A stretch of 22,892 nucleotides of DNA from Bacillota bacterium. Its GTDB lineage: Bacteria; Bacillota; Clostridia; Acetivibrionales; DSM-1351. Below, piece by piece: positions 7,659 to 17,318 of the stretch. The notes beneath the pieces were generated by a model. The model was given only the letters and a program-made list of their open reading frames with translations, was not told the origin of the DNA and ran no database searches. Within the stretch, counting starts at the first letter, position 1. Each line of letters starts with the position of its first letter. The stretch lies in contig JAEYNY010000110.1 of assembly GCA_023412275.1 (NCBI GenBank), forward strand, positions 1-22,892. The letters run 5' to 3'. Made by a program: the position numbers and the translations under genes.

Positions 7659-9554
7659 TTAAAATAAGTTATTAACTCTTATAAACAAATCTTCGAAATG
7701 CTGCAATGTTTCTTCCGAAAATGAAATATTATTAATATTTTGGGTCATGTAATTCGCAGGTGAGTAATGATTAAAACTTTTGCCCAAGTTTAAACGCCTT
7801 AATTGATCCATTAAAGGTTTGGCCTTATCAATACTTGATACTAAAATATTTTGAGAAAAAGTTCCATTATAAAGTTTTAAGTACTCTTCATTTGTAAACA
7901 TATCTTCAATATCAGCAAATGATACTTTTAATATGTCATGATAAAAAATAATCTTTTTACTCTGAATAATCTTTTGAGCAATCATTTTTTCTAACCGAGT
8001 TTGAGCAGACTGTTCGGTAAATGTATCTAGTAAACAAACTGTCTGTAACTCATTACCACGCATTAATGAAATAAATGTTGCTATTTTATCAGCACCACCT
8101 ACTGGAACAATCGTTATATCGTCCAAAAGGCCAGATCGTCCTGCAGTTTTCAGAAGTGAAGAAAAGAGGTTTAAGTATACTAAATCTGATATTCCCTCAA
8201 CCAATAAATTCTTCTTTGAAACATATAAATTCTGTGCAATGGTATAACCCAGTGCAGCCTGTAAAGGAAAAAGAGTATCAGAATCTTTTTCTTCAAGTGC
8301 TTCAGAGATTATACTGCCTATTTTCCGATCCTGGGTATCGTAAACAGTTCGAACCTCATTTAATTTAAGTGAATCGATCATAAAAGGTGAATGGGTAGTA
8401 TATAATACTTGATAATCTGAAGACAACTTTTCATCAATGAAACGAAGCAAATCATTCTGAGCAGCTGCATGAAGACTAAGGCCAGGCTCATCCATGAGAA
8501 GAATGTACTTTAAATTATTTTTTCCTTGTATTTTGCTAAACCAAACAAGGAAAGAGAAAAACCAAACAAATCCCTTACTTCTATTTTTTAAAGGTAATGT
8601 TACACGATGTTTCTGATTGTAAACTCGAATATTTAAATAACGCGTGCCATTAGGGGCGTGCTCAATCTCAAATTTTATGTCTAGATTTTCATTTGTTGTC
8701 CAATACTCAAACATGTCATCAGTAATTGAGTTAGAAGTAGATTCCAATTGAGCTTTAAATGCTTCAAAATTACCTTCGCTCTGAATGTCAGTCGCTTTAA
8801 GGCCACTAAGATCCAACAATGCTTGTATGATACCGTACTCCTCTGGAGTTAAAAAATTATCATTATTCATATTAATTAAACTATTAATGTTTATGCGGCA
8901 AGGCATATTAAAGTAATCGCTAAAGTACCAAAATCTAGGTAATTTAGGTGATATATAAAAAGTATATATATATTTTTCAAGAGTATTATTCAATTGAGTG
9001 TTAGTTGATTTTACATATTTATCAATTTTCATGAGAAAGTCATAAATTTCTTTTGAGTCTGCCTCTTCTTCAGTAGCTTTTATTAGTTCCTCAAATGAGT
9101 TGCTACTCTTGAGTAAAGACTGCTTCTCTTTTGCTGACGTATAATTTGTAAAAATAAATTCTTTAAATTTACAAAAGTTTGCTTCGACTCCAGATACAGT
9201 AGAAGTATTATCATACTTCGTTGTTATCGAAATAATGCGGCTGGACAAAATGTTTGTGCCTAATTCATTTTCAATCTCAGTCCAAATGTCATCTGTAATG
9301 TAATAATCGCAAGTTACAACATTTGGGGTCATCGATTGAACTTTGGCTAACTCAGCGCGGGGATAATCCATAGTTTTATCAAATCTGAATGCTTCATTTG
9401 ATTCAAAATAATTTGTTTTTGCCAATACCTCAAGTAGAGCCGATTTACCAGATTCGTTTTTTCCAACGATACGTGTTATACCATTTTCAATATTAAATGA
9501 TTGCTCTGTTACATAGCTCTTATATTTATGTATAGTAACTTTTTTAAGTAACAT
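7659..9554 (-). CDS. OLD-family ATP-dependent endonuclease (ABC-type ATPase plus TOPRIM)
   Basis: The product is 631 residues; GGGGGAG precedes the ATG at 9554 by 6 nt. The N-terminal ATPase half shows Walker A G31-KNESGK-S38, a signature-like RSKGFVWFFSF at about 325-335, Walker B LLMDEPG at 352-358 (E356) and the H-loop TTHSP (H388). The C-terminal half has TOPRIM features: LLVEGISD at 450-457 (E453, D457), then LLD at 508-510 and IEDMF at 549-553. OLD proteins are DNA nucleases controlled by ATP/nucleotide state; GajA of the Gabija system belongs here. Position 512, where many TOPRIM domains carry the second acid of the D-x-D motif, is Phe (LLDTFTE), so catalysis may differ. It is the first gene of the minus-strand block and is followed by the HEPN-like gene. 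No UvrD-like helicase partner is present in the window. Confidence 0.88.
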   Translation of the reverse strand: MLLKKVTIHKYKSYVTEQSFNIENGITRIVGKNESGKSALLEVLAKTNYFESNEAFRFDKTMDYPRAELAKVQSMTPNVVTCDYYITDDIWTEIENELGTNILSSRIISITTKYDNTSTVSGVEANFCKFKEFIFTNYTSAKEKQSLLKSSNSFEELIKATEEEADSKEIYDFLMKIDKYVKSTNTQLNNTLEKYIYTFYISPKLPRFWYFSDYFNMPCRININSLINMNNDNFLTPEEYGIIQALLDLSGLKATDIQSEGNFEAFKAQLESTSNSITDDMFEYWTTNENLDIKFEIEHAPNGTRYLNIRVYNQKHRVTLPLKNRSKGFVWFFSFLVWFSKIQGKNNLKYILLMDEPGLSLHAAAQNDLLRFIDEKLSSDYQVLYTTHSPFMIDSLKLNEVRTVYDTQDRKIGSIISEALEEKDSDTLFPLQAALGYTIAQNLYVSKKNLLVEGISDLVYLNLFSSLLKTAGRSGLLDDITIVPVGGADKIATFISLMRGNELQTVCLLDTFTEQSAQTRLEKMIAQKIIQSKKIIFYHDILKVSFADIEDMFTNEEYLKLYNGTFSQNILVSSIDKAKPLMDQLRRLNLGKSFNHYSPANYMTQNINNISFSEETLQHFEDLFIRVNNLF

Positions 9555-10131
9555 TAAACACTCCCCCTTTTTCTTACAGTATATTATTTTGTCTATTACT
9601 ACTTATCATCGTTCATTGATATAGTCTTGTTGTTCCAGTCTAAGACATTTTCAAAATCGATATTCATATCACTACAACCTTTAATCGTAATCTTAATAAT
9701 GTATTCAGCAATTTATCAGCCCAACTTCCCATTATAGCCATACTCACCATTAACTTATATTCTACTAATATTATACAAATCCTCCAAATATTTTAATTAA
9801 TTATCAAATTTCTTCCCGAATACAAATTAAACATAGCGAATATTGTCATCATTCTAATGCGTACCATTTTATTTACTGGCACAGACTCCATAACACGCAG
9901 CAATATACTATTACTGTATAAATATACATACTTTCTTTTTCAGACAGAGTCTCATACTGGTTTAAGTCTGTTGCGGTTTTTGGGTTTCCTGTCTGACTGC
10001 GGTAATATATAAAATAATTAATCAAATTACAGGAAAAATAATCAAAGCAGTAACAAAGCCCATGGAGATTTGAAATATCTGTTCCATGGACTTTGTTATA
10101 GTATTTTGGCGTATTAGTAATGTAAATTGCG
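9555..10131. other. Intergenic spacer between defence block and secreted-protein region
   Basis: The spacer is 577 bp of AT-rich DNA. It must contain the promoter of the OLD gene (reading left), but I could not pick a convincing -35/-10 pair. It also contains the stem-loop at 10051-10098 and a weak 7-bp inverted repeat (CAGACAG at 9941-9947, CTGTCTG at 9989-9995). No RNA gene or start-supported reading frame of useful size is seen. Confidence 0.5.
10051..10098 (-). terminator. Stem-loop, probable transcription terminator of the phosphatase gene
   Basis: The arms TAACAAAG-C-CCATGGA (10051-10066) and TCCATGG-A-CTTTGTTA (10083-10098) pair over 15 bp with a single mismatch and a 16-nt loop. It lies 34 bp downstream of the stop codon of the minus-strand phosphatase gene. 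The following T-run on the minus strand is weak, so termination efficiency is uncertain. Confidence 0.6.
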
Positions 10132-11400
10132 CTATTTTTTAACTATTGAAAAACTATCCGTTTTTGTCATAGAATCTGTTCTGTATGTATCAAATGAAAG
10201 GCTGCTGCCATTTATACTTACATATGAGAATGTGGGGACCTCGACCTGGGATCTGACTGCAACATAGTTTGCCTGAGTTGCGTTAAGGTCGTAATATTTG
10301 CTTCCTGATGAAGAGTTAAGTGTAAAGTAAACTGTGCCCGAAGGATTTACTACAGCTCCGTTTGTGTCATATGTTTGGGTCAATTGGGGCACATTGCCTT
10401 TCATAACATAAGTTCTCGTATATGAATGGTCATGCCCTGTTATTACGATATCAATTCCATAACTGTCAAATATGGGATAGAGTGCATTTCTGAGTTTTAT
10501 AATAGAAGATTCTAACGCATGACTTCCTGAACCATAAATGTCATGATGGAACATTACAATTTTCCATGTCTTATTTGGGTTAGCAGCAACAGCATTTTTT
10601 ATAAATGTTTGATGCGTAGTTCCACTTGTGTTATTTGTATTAAGTACCATAAAGAGTGCGTTACCGTATGTATAATAATAATCAGCAGAACCGGGAGAGG
10701 TAATTCCATAACTACTTGAAATGTTTGGAAGATTAAAGTGGTATCCGTAGTTTAAAGCTCCGTTATCATGGTTACCCAGAGCCGGTGCAAGAGGGATACT
10801 TGTTAAATTTGCCGGTGAAAAGAAACCGGTAAAATTAGATTCGCTGTTATTGGTATTAACCTGATCTCCGGCTGACATAATAAAGGAAGCATTAGGAAAT
10901 TGATTTATTGCTTTTGTTATTGTTTCACTCCATCCAGTTGTATCTGAAGCAATGCTACCAGCTCCAATCTGAGGATCTCCGACTGCAAAAAAGCTAAACT
11001 GTGTTTCAGAACCGGTTGTATAGAAATAATTTGAACTCCAGTTGCCTAGGCCGTCACCAATACGGTAAACATACGAAGTTGCCGGGGAAAGAGCAGTTAC
11101 AGTTGCTTTATTGCTGTAATAACCGGAAGCTGCAGAGTTAGATGTACAGTAAAAGGAACTAGCTGTATCAGCGGGAAATTCCGAACCTGTCATGGAAGAT
11201 TTCAAAGCAATCTGAACGAGACTCTCAGTCCTGGATGTGGAATACCATGACATATTAAGTTCTGATATGCTTTTGCCAGGGGTCAAAGCGATATCTAAGG
11301 CATTATAAACTGCTGCATGTGCTGGGATAAATGTCAGAAATATAACCAAAACTACCGCTAAAATTGGGGTAAGGCGTAATAAATTTGATTTTTTTTTCAT
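10132..11400 (-). CDS. Secreted purple-acid-phosphatase-like metallophosphoesterase
   Basis: The product is 422 residues; GGAGGGT lies 5 nt before the ATG at 11400. The N-terminus is a Sec signal peptide (MKKKSNLLRL, then a hydrophobic stretch, cleavage likely after AHA at about residue 29). Residues 32-130 resemble the fibronectin-III-like domain that precedes bacterial purple acid phosphatases. Residues 135-345 form the metallophosphoesterase with G141-D142, A177-G178-D179, G209-N210-H211-D212, F284-H285-H286-D287 and G322-H323-D324-H325. The natural substrate is probably an extracellular phosphomonoester or diester. It has no dockerin, so it is free or wall-associated rather than cellulosomal. 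It lies downstream of the GH43 gene on the same strand, with a strong terminator between, so it is likely transcribed from its own promoter. A perfect 10-bp palindrome, GGTAATTACC, sits at 11453-11462 upstream. Confidence 0.85.
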   Translation of the reverse strand: MKKKSNLLRLTPILAVVLVIFLTFIPAHAAVYNALDIALTPGKSISELNMSWYSTSRTESLVQIALKSSMTGSEFPADTASSFYCTSNSAASGYYSNKATVTALSPATSYVYRIGDGLGNWSSNYFYTTGSETQFSFFAVGDPQIGAGSIASDTTGWSETITKAINQFPNASFIMSAGDQVNTNNSESNFTGFFSPANLTSIPLAPALGNHDNGALNYGYHFNLPNISSSYGITSPGSADYYYTYGNALFMVLNTNNTSGTTHQTFIKNAVAANPNKTWKIVMFHHDIYGSGSHALESSIIKLRNALYPIFDSYGIDIVITGHDHSYTRTYVMKGNVPQLTQTYDTNGAVVNPSGTVYFTLNSSSGSKYYDLNATQANYVAVRSQVEVPTFSYVSINGSSLSFDTYRTDSMTKTDSFSIVKK

Positions 11401-11580
11401 AAATAACCCTCCTATGTTTGCGTTGGAATATTTGGTATAAATTCTATTTACAGGTAATTACCAACTTAACTATAGCTAATCAGTATTGGTTTGTTATTAA
11501 GACCACGTAAATTAATTGTTAGCTTAAATGAATTTTTTTCATTTCGAAATACTAATTGAATATGTTGCGCTTTTCCAACA

Positions 11581-11630
11581 AAAAAAAGCCACTATCTATG
11601 TCTCTTAAACCCATAAATAGTGGCTTTTTT
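11581..11630 (-). terminator. Rho-independent terminator after the GH43 gene, probably bidirectional
   Basis: The arms GCCACTAT (11588-11595) and ATAGTGGC (11617-11624) pair perfectly and are extended by partial pairing (ATG/CAT) inside. On the minus strand the stem is followed by seven T (A-run at 11581-11587). On the plus strand it is followed by six T (11625-11630). It lies 43 bp past the GH43 stop codon. Confidence 0.88.
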
Positions 11631-11672
11631 CCCTTCGGCAGTATGCCCATCGACAGTTACCGGTAAACCATA

Positions 11673-14600
11673 CTAATTAATATACGGCAACTTATCATAT
11701 TTCCCTAGCAAATACCCTTTGAGTATTGCTAAATCAATAGCATTTATTTCACCATCCATATTCAAATCCCCGACAAACATTCGGTTCAGTACTGGAAAAC
11801 AATCTATCTTACCCAGCAGGTATTGTTTTAAAAATGCAAAATCAATGGCGTCCACTGTTTTATCTCCGTTATAATCACCTACTACTTCTACTTCAATTGG
11901 TGTTTCTGCAACCCCTTCTAATGTTGGAATTACTACCTTCATTAACCCGGTTTTGGTATCAAACTCCACCTTATCAATACAGGTCTCTCTATGGTAGCCA
12001 AGCCCACTGCTATATTGCCCCAATGGGGTCACAAACCGATGGTAAGCGATATAATACTCATCTGTGTTTGGAAGCTTTATTATTGATTGATGTCCGGTTC
12101 CAAGAATATTGTTGTCTGGATTCTTTGATAAAACCGTGTACTGATATTGAATTGGCCCATATAGGCTGTTTGAAGTACCATAGTTTACATGATAGTTTTC
12201 ACTACCCGTATCATCACATGACCATATAAAATGATACATACCGTTTCTTTTAATCACTGTCATTGATTCTCTGAAATCAGTAGCACCACTCAGGTTTTTC
12301 ATAGACCCCGACTTAAGGCTTATCATATCAACATTCAACTGAACGATAGCAGATGAGCCATTGCCAAAAAGCAAATAAGAATTTCCGTCATCATCAGTAA
12401 AGATTGACGGGTCTATTGTCTGACTTACTGTAACACCATTTTCCAGATTCTCTGGTGTGATTAAAGGCGCATTCTCTGCTATAAATGGCCCTGTGGGACT
12501 ATCTGAGGTTGCAACCCCAATACAGGATTTACCGTCCGAACGCTTTGCACAAAAGTAGAAATAATACTTTCCGTTCTTTTCTTTAATAGTTGGTGCCCAA
12601 GCACTTCCTACCGCCCAAGGAACAGCCTTCCCTACTCCTGCATCAAGAATAACTCCCTCATCTTTCCAATTAACCAGGTCTGATGATGAAAATGCATGGA
12701 ACTGGGTTCCGCTCCAACCTGAATATCCGTCTGTGGTAGGATAGATATAGTATTTATCTCCAAATACATTGATGTCTGGGTCAGCAAATTGTCCTCCCAA
12801 AACCGGATTATTGCAGAGCACTCCTTCTACCGTCCATTCCTGTATACTCTGATCCGGCATTTTGATTTTAACTAGAACGGGCTGTGTCAAGTTCACCGGT
12901 TGCCCAACTGTTCCATCTATTGTACAGCCACTTGCTAACTGATATATTAACGGCACTGATGAGATATCCTTTACGGTACTGTTACTGCGGCTGAAATATA
13001 CCGTAGCCTTTTTATTTGCCGAATCACATTTTGTCCCAATAATACTATATCCTGCTGCAGATGCTCCTTTTATAATGTTCTCATCTATAATTGTTGCTTT
13101 AACCTTTACAGTTGACAATACTTTTCCGTCTGCCATTGGAGTGCCGAAGTTGGGAGTACCGTCGCTGTTCCAGAACAATTTCTGAACACGGGTATGCCTG
13201 CCTGCGTCATACAGCGGTTCATAGCTACTGCTTATATACTTTTCTTCTTGGCGAGCATGATATACAAGGATATCCTGACTACCATCCTCGGACACCGTAA
13301 AGGTATTGTGTCCCGGGCCATATTGTCCTGCAGCCGTATTGAAGGTCATTACCGGATGCGGTGTCTTCACCCATGAATTAGGATTCAACAAATCGCTTGT
13401 ATCCGAGGCTGTTAGAAGTCCCATACAGTACAGCGCATCTGTACCACTAGCGGAATAGGAAATAAATATTTTGCCGTTTCTCTTAATAACGCTTGGCCCT
13501 TCATTTACCTTGTAGGCATGAATCTCCCAATCATATTGAGGAGAGGCGATCTTGACTGCGTTTGTATCAATTGTATATGGATCTTTCATTCTTGCAATGT
13601 ATAAGTTTGAATTGGGGTCATTCTGAGCCCAAACCATATACATATTACCGTTATGCTCAAAAACAGTTTCATCCAAAGAAAAACCACTAAAAGCCATATC
13701 TGACGAATTAGTCTTCTTAACCTGTCCCTTGTCCTGCCAGTTTTCCTTTACCATTGGGTCCAGATTTCCGGGGCACATTAATACATGTGGACGTATTTGC
13801 CAAACATCGGTGGTGGATATGGTAGTTGTATAGTAAATGTACCAATTTCCGTTAATAAAATGTATTTCCGGGGCCCAGACATGGGGGCTTTTGGTTCCAT
13901 CAAGTGGAGCCTTTGTATATATTACCTTTTCAGCCGCAGTGGAAAGCCCCTGAATTGTTGATGCTTTTCTAAGTACTATCCGGTCATACTGGTACATACC
14001 TACATTATTGTGTCCGGTTGAACCATCCGTGTATGAAGCAGTGAAATAGTAATTGCCGTCAGTATGTTTATAGATACATGGATCTGCCCTGTTCAATATT
14101 AATGGATTTTCATACTCATTTTCATATACTGTTCCTTCCACCGTAGCAGTTCCATCTGATGAATACTGAGCCTGACTGATATCGCCCCATAATACTTTAG
14201 CATTTCCGGTTGTACCATTGCTGTAATTAACTTTAACTTTTGAAGGTAATTCAGGTGTTTGACCCGCCTTTTTGGTAACAGTTACATCTTCCGCACTTAC
14301 TACTTTTACCGGCTTATTAGCGATGCCCAATTCATCTGCAATCTCTGTTTCACTAAATGCACGATTGTACACTTTTACATTGTCAAAATAGCCCTTGAAG
14401 TAAGGGTCTGAGGCGTAGAAGGATTTACCTAAATAAGCTAACAGGCTTGTCCCTAAATCCGACATTGAAATTGACACATTATTATTTCTACCAAGCATTA
14501 AGCCATCCTTATAAATAGCCATACTTGTTGGTGTTATAACCAACTTGATATTCATCCACTTGTTTGCTGTGGATACAGTAGTAGCTTTTACCTCCTGCTC

Positions 14601-17216
14601 ACTTGAGTACGAATTTATTGTAATTGCATTTCTGCTTTCAGTATCCCGTGTTCTCAAAAACATATATTTATTTGTATCTTTCCCTACAGTAAAGGTAAAG
14701 AAATCCCCAGACGCTGTCACCGGCTTAATATCCATTGATATTGATACCGTATTCCTGCCATCAAAAAAGCCCTGTGGGAACCCGGCGAAGGTACCTGTCG
14801 TACCATCCAGATATAACACTTGAGAATTCTTTTCAGAGTCATATACATAAGCTGCATTTCCGTTCAAAGCACCGTTACGGTTATTACCTGATGTATCAAC
14901 AATTGTATTGCCTGTCTTTGACTCGTCAAATTTATATTCAAGTATCGGAGTTGTCTTTGGTTCTTCAACTGGTGTTGAGCCTCCCCATTTTGCCATAATT
15001 GCATTGTATTCCGCCTGCGTTACCTGCATTACTGTTCCATGGCGTGGCCCGGATGGCAATTTATATTCTGAAGATCCAAGTTTTGTAAACACACCCGAAG
15101 AAATATCTGTGGAAACCATTGGATAGTAACCACCGCCTCCATAGTTATCTAACAGCAGACACCATTTGTTCTGACCGTTAAATTTAAAAATTGCAGGCCC
15201 TTCAACCCCTTTCTGGCTTTCAACACTATATGATGGTACCGACGTAAAATCCTTATTTAGTAATTGGTCACATTTATCTATAAGGATGTTCTTGTTTACC
15301 TCGTCTTTTGAAAACCTGTAATACATGCCTTGATGTTTAATCATGGTTGCATCTATTACATCAGAAGTTCTGTCGATATAAACCTTTGGCTCTGTAAAGG
15401 TATAAAAGTCTCTTGTCTTTGCAATGTATATCCTTTGCTTACCATAGTTATCTGCTCCTATTCGTGATGCCCAAAACACCACATACTCCCCGGTTTTTGC
15501 ATCAAAAACAATTTCAGGAGCCCAAGTACAGCCTGCATCATCTCTTGCAACCTTAACCAGTCTTTCTTTAGACCAGTTTACCAAATCATTGGATTCCCAA
15601 ACAACAACCGATTTACTACCGGCTGTTTGAGCCGCACTCCAACCGGCACCATTTGCTATTCTCAGATCAGTTGCAACCATATAGAATTTATCCCCTTCAG
15701 GTGACCTTAAAATAAATGGGTCACGGACACCCTTATCGCCAACAGTTGAAGTTAGCACCGGATTGTTTCCATTGAGTTCATTCCAATGAAGTCCATCGGT
15801 ACTTGAGGCAAAGTATATCTGTTCTGCATCAGATCTTGCAGTGCCATTAAAATATGTAAAGAAATATCCCTTATAATCCGATTCGCTTATAGTTTTCGGT
15901 TTCGCCTTCACAGTAATAGTCAAATCTGCCGAACCCGTTGCAGTTCCATTAGTAAGGTGAGCCGTTAAGGTTACCTTAGTATCTGAATCAGGTCTTGTAA
16001 CAATACCCGCAGGTGCATTGTCATATCCTGAATTCACTACTTCATTCACATTTACAATAGAAGGCTTGTCCGTTGACCAAGTTACCTTAACAGTTACTCC
16101 ATCAGTAACAATTGCCGTAGGCAATGTAATATTTCCACGTATATCATCTGCATTCCGAATAAGAAGTTGCTTTTTAGCATTCTCAATTGCTTGATCCTGC
16201 CCTTGCAACAATGCCTTAACTGTAACTTGGAATATTTTTATATCACTTACGCTTCCTCTTGTAATTGTTGCGGTGAGCGTTGCATGTTTATCTGTCTCAG
16301 GGTATATAGGGCGAGTTACATACCCGGTTGAAGAGACGAGACTTGGGTCAGATGATACCCAAGTAATTGTACTGCCATTTACCCCTGATGTCGGCAAGTT
16401 GATTTTAGATGTTACCTGACTCAGATCTCCAAGGGTTAGAGCTGCTTTGTCCATTGCAACAATATCAGCTGCACCTCCGTTGCTTAATTCTACTACTTCT
16501 GTACTACTTAATGCCCTGTTGTATAAACGGAAATCTGCAACCTTCCCTTTGAAGTAATTATCAGCAGTATACGGTGCCCTTCCAATAAAATTTGCTACCG
16601 TATATTCAATATCTTTGGGAGTATATGCCACATTAGTGTTCTCGGCAACCTTCACCCCATCTACATAAAGTGTACCCAAAGTCCCTTTTTGAGTATATGT
16701 AACGTACTTCCACACCCCGGTACTAAAAGCTGAATTGACCTTAGTGTTTTGCTCGTCAGTCCAGTTAGCTTTTGCAAGCATAACCCTGTATGCTCCTGAT
16801 TCCAACAGGAAACCGAAATAATGTGCATTCGCATCACTTTTTGCATCTGTTGTTGTACCGAAATTAAATACCCAGGACGGGTTGACATTTGACGGATCAA
16901 CAAATACCCTAGCGCTTACAGTAGTCTCTGTCAACCCTGATAGTAGGCCATTGGGCATGCTTATATACCCCGAACTTCCATCCAATGCGACCGCACCTGC
17001 TCCATTCTGAGCCGTTATCCAGCCACAGTTGCCATTCAAAATACCATCTCTGCCGTTACCGGAGGAATCGGTAACTTTTGTTCCGGTTCCCTCACTAAAC
17101 CTGTACCAAAGCATCAAACCAGTGTCAGCATTTGCTTTATTTGCAGGCATAAATGAAAACAGTCCTGTGAGAATTGAAGCAATTAGCAGACACGACAAAA
17201 TACGCATTTTAATCAT
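11673..17216 (-). CDS. Cellulosomal multi-modular enzyme: three GH43 modules, two LamG domains and a type I dockerin
   Basis: The product is 1847 residues; AGGAGG lies 8 nt before the ATG at 17216. Order: signal peptide 1-30; LamG-like jellyroll 33-245; two atrophied bacterial Ig-like domains (about 251-334, 340-437); GH43 module A 447-745; LamG 757-962; Ig-like (Big_4 type) 970-1032; GH43 module B 1035-1370; Ig-like about 1370-1467; GH43 module C 1470-1765; dockerin 1780-1845. Each GH43 module shows the family's three acids: A, D499, D622, E672; B, D1045, D1182, E1239; C, D1479, D1602, E1650. Modules B and C also have the WAP(E/T)I strand. Likely activities are arabinofuranosidase or xylosidase on hemicellulose side chains; exact specificities cannot be read. 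The dockerin has two calcium repeats beginning D1781 and D1817, both with Ala-Ile at the cohesin-contact positions, as in C. cellulolyticum. It is divergent from the kelch gene. Confidence 0.93.
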   Translation of the reverse strand: MIKMRILSCLLIASILTGLFSFMPANKANADTGLMLWYRFSEGTGTKVTDSSGNGRDGILNGNCGWITAQNGAGAVALDGSSGYISMPNGLLSGLTETTVSARVFVDPSNVNPSWVFNFGTTTDAKSDANAHYFGFLLESGAYRVMLAKANWTDEQNTKVNSAFSTGVWKYVTYTQKGTLGTLYVDGVKVAENTNVAYTPKDIEYTVANFIGRAPYTADNYFKGKVADFRLYNRALSSTEVVELSNGGAADIVAMDKAALTLGDLSQVTSKINLPTSGVNGSTITWVSSDPSLVSSTGYVTRPIYPETDKHATLTATITRGSVSDIKIFQVTVKALLQGQDQAIENAKKQLLIRNADDIRGNITLPTAIVTDGVTVKVTWSTDKPSIVNVNEVVNSGYDNAPAGIVTRPDSDTKVTLTAHLTNGTATGSADLTITVKAKPKTISESDYKGYFFTYFNGTARSDAEQIYFASSTDGLHWNELNGNNPVLTSTVGDKGVRDPFILRSPEGDKFYMVATDLRIANGAGWSAAQTAGSKSVVVWESNDLVNWSKERLVKVARDDAGCTWAPEIVFDAKTGEYVVFWASRIGADNYGKQRIYIAKTRDFYTFTEPKVYIDRTSDVIDATMIKHQGMYYRFSKDEVNKNILIDKCDQLLNKDFTSVPSYSVESQKGVEGPAIFKFNGQNKWCLLLDNYGGGGYYPMVSTDISSGVFTKLGSSEYKLPSGPRHGTVMQVTQAEYNAIMAKWGGSTPVEEPKTTPILEYKFDESKTGNTIVDTSGNNRNGALNGNAAYVYDSEKNSQVLYLDGTTGTFAGFPQGFFDGRNTVSISMDIKPVTASGDFFTFTVGKDTNKYMFLRTRDTESRNAITINSYSSEQEVKATTVSTANKWMNIKLVITPTSMAIYKDGLMLGRNNNVSISMSDLGTSLLAYLGKSFYASDPYFKGYFDNVKVYNRAFSETEIADELGIANKPVKVVSAEDVTVTKKAGQTPELPSKVKVNYSNGTTGNAKVLWGDISQAQYSSDGTATVEGTVYENEYENPLILNRADPCIYKHTDGNYYFTASYTDGSTGHNNVGMYQYDRIVLRKASTIQGLSTAAEKVIYTKAPLDGTKSPHVWAPEIHFINGNWYIYYTTTISTTDVWQIRPHVLMCPGNLDPMVKENWQDKGQVKKTNSSDMAFSGFSLDETVFEHNGNMYMVWAQNDPNSNLYIARMKDPYTIDTNAVKIASPQYDWEIHAYKVNEGPSVIKRNGKIFISYSASGTDALYCMGLLTASDTSDLLNPNSWVKTPHPVMTFNTAAGQYGPGHNTFTVSEDGSQDILVYHARQEEKYISSSYEPLYDAGRHTRVQKLFWNSDGTPNFGTPMADGKVLSTVKVKATIIDENIIKGASAAGYSIIGTKCDSANKKATVYFSRSNSTVKDISSVPLIYQLASGCTIDGTVGQPVNLTQPVLVKIKMPDQSIQEWTVEGVLCNNPVLGGQFADPDINVFGDKYYIYPTTDGYSGWSGTQFHAFSSSDLVNWKDEGVILDAGVGKAVPWAVGSAWAPTIKEKNGKYYFYFCAKRSDGKSCIGVATSDSPTGPFIAENAPLITPENLENGVTVSQTIDPSIFTDDDGNSYLLFGNGSSAIVQLNVDMISLKSGSMKNLSGATDFRESMTVIKRNGMYHFIWSCDDTGSENYHVNYGTSNSLYGPIQYQYTVLSKNPDNNILGTGHQSIIKLPNTDEYYIAYHRFVTPLGQYSSGLGYHRETCIDKVEFDTKTGLMKVVIPTLEGVAETPIEVEVVGDYNGDKTVDAIDFAFLKQYLLGKIDCFPVLNRMFVGDLNMDGEINAIDLAILKGYLLGKYDKLPYIN

Positions 17217-17277
17217 ACGCTTTCCTCCTAAAATTAACTTTTTAAAGATTTATGGGAGCTTCTATTTCTACAGATAG

Positions 17278-17318
17278 TTATCATAGTTGGGTTTATACAA
17301 GAACATTTTATCATAGTT
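17278..17318. promoter_or_regulatory. Direct repeat in the divergent control region, candidate regulator site
   Basis: TTATCATAGTT occurs at 17278-17288 and again at 17308-17318, exactly 30 bp apart, in the 198-bp region between the divergent GH43 and kelch genes. Two same-orientation copies about three helical turns apart is a common layout for response-regulator binding. A TATAAT at 17345-17350 could be the -10 of the kelch gene, although no good -35 precedes it. The regulator is unknown. Confidence 0.35.

Noticed and set aside
7659..9554. Calling the OLD gene gajA of a Gabija system
   Set aside because: No UvrD-like helicase (GajB) lies next to it; the adjacent gene is HEPN-like, so the system name is not supported.
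9873..10025. Minus-strand frame of about 50 codons with coding-like residues in the spacer
   Set aside because: It has no ribosome binding site, only a TTG as possible start, and its 5' side runs into the terminator stem; it is probably a chance frame.
10132..11400. Treating the secreted phosphatase as part of the defence block because it is also a metallophosphoesterase
   Set aside because: It has a signal peptide and an Fn3-like domain, lies beyond a 577-bp spacer, and belongs to the purple acid phosphatase type.
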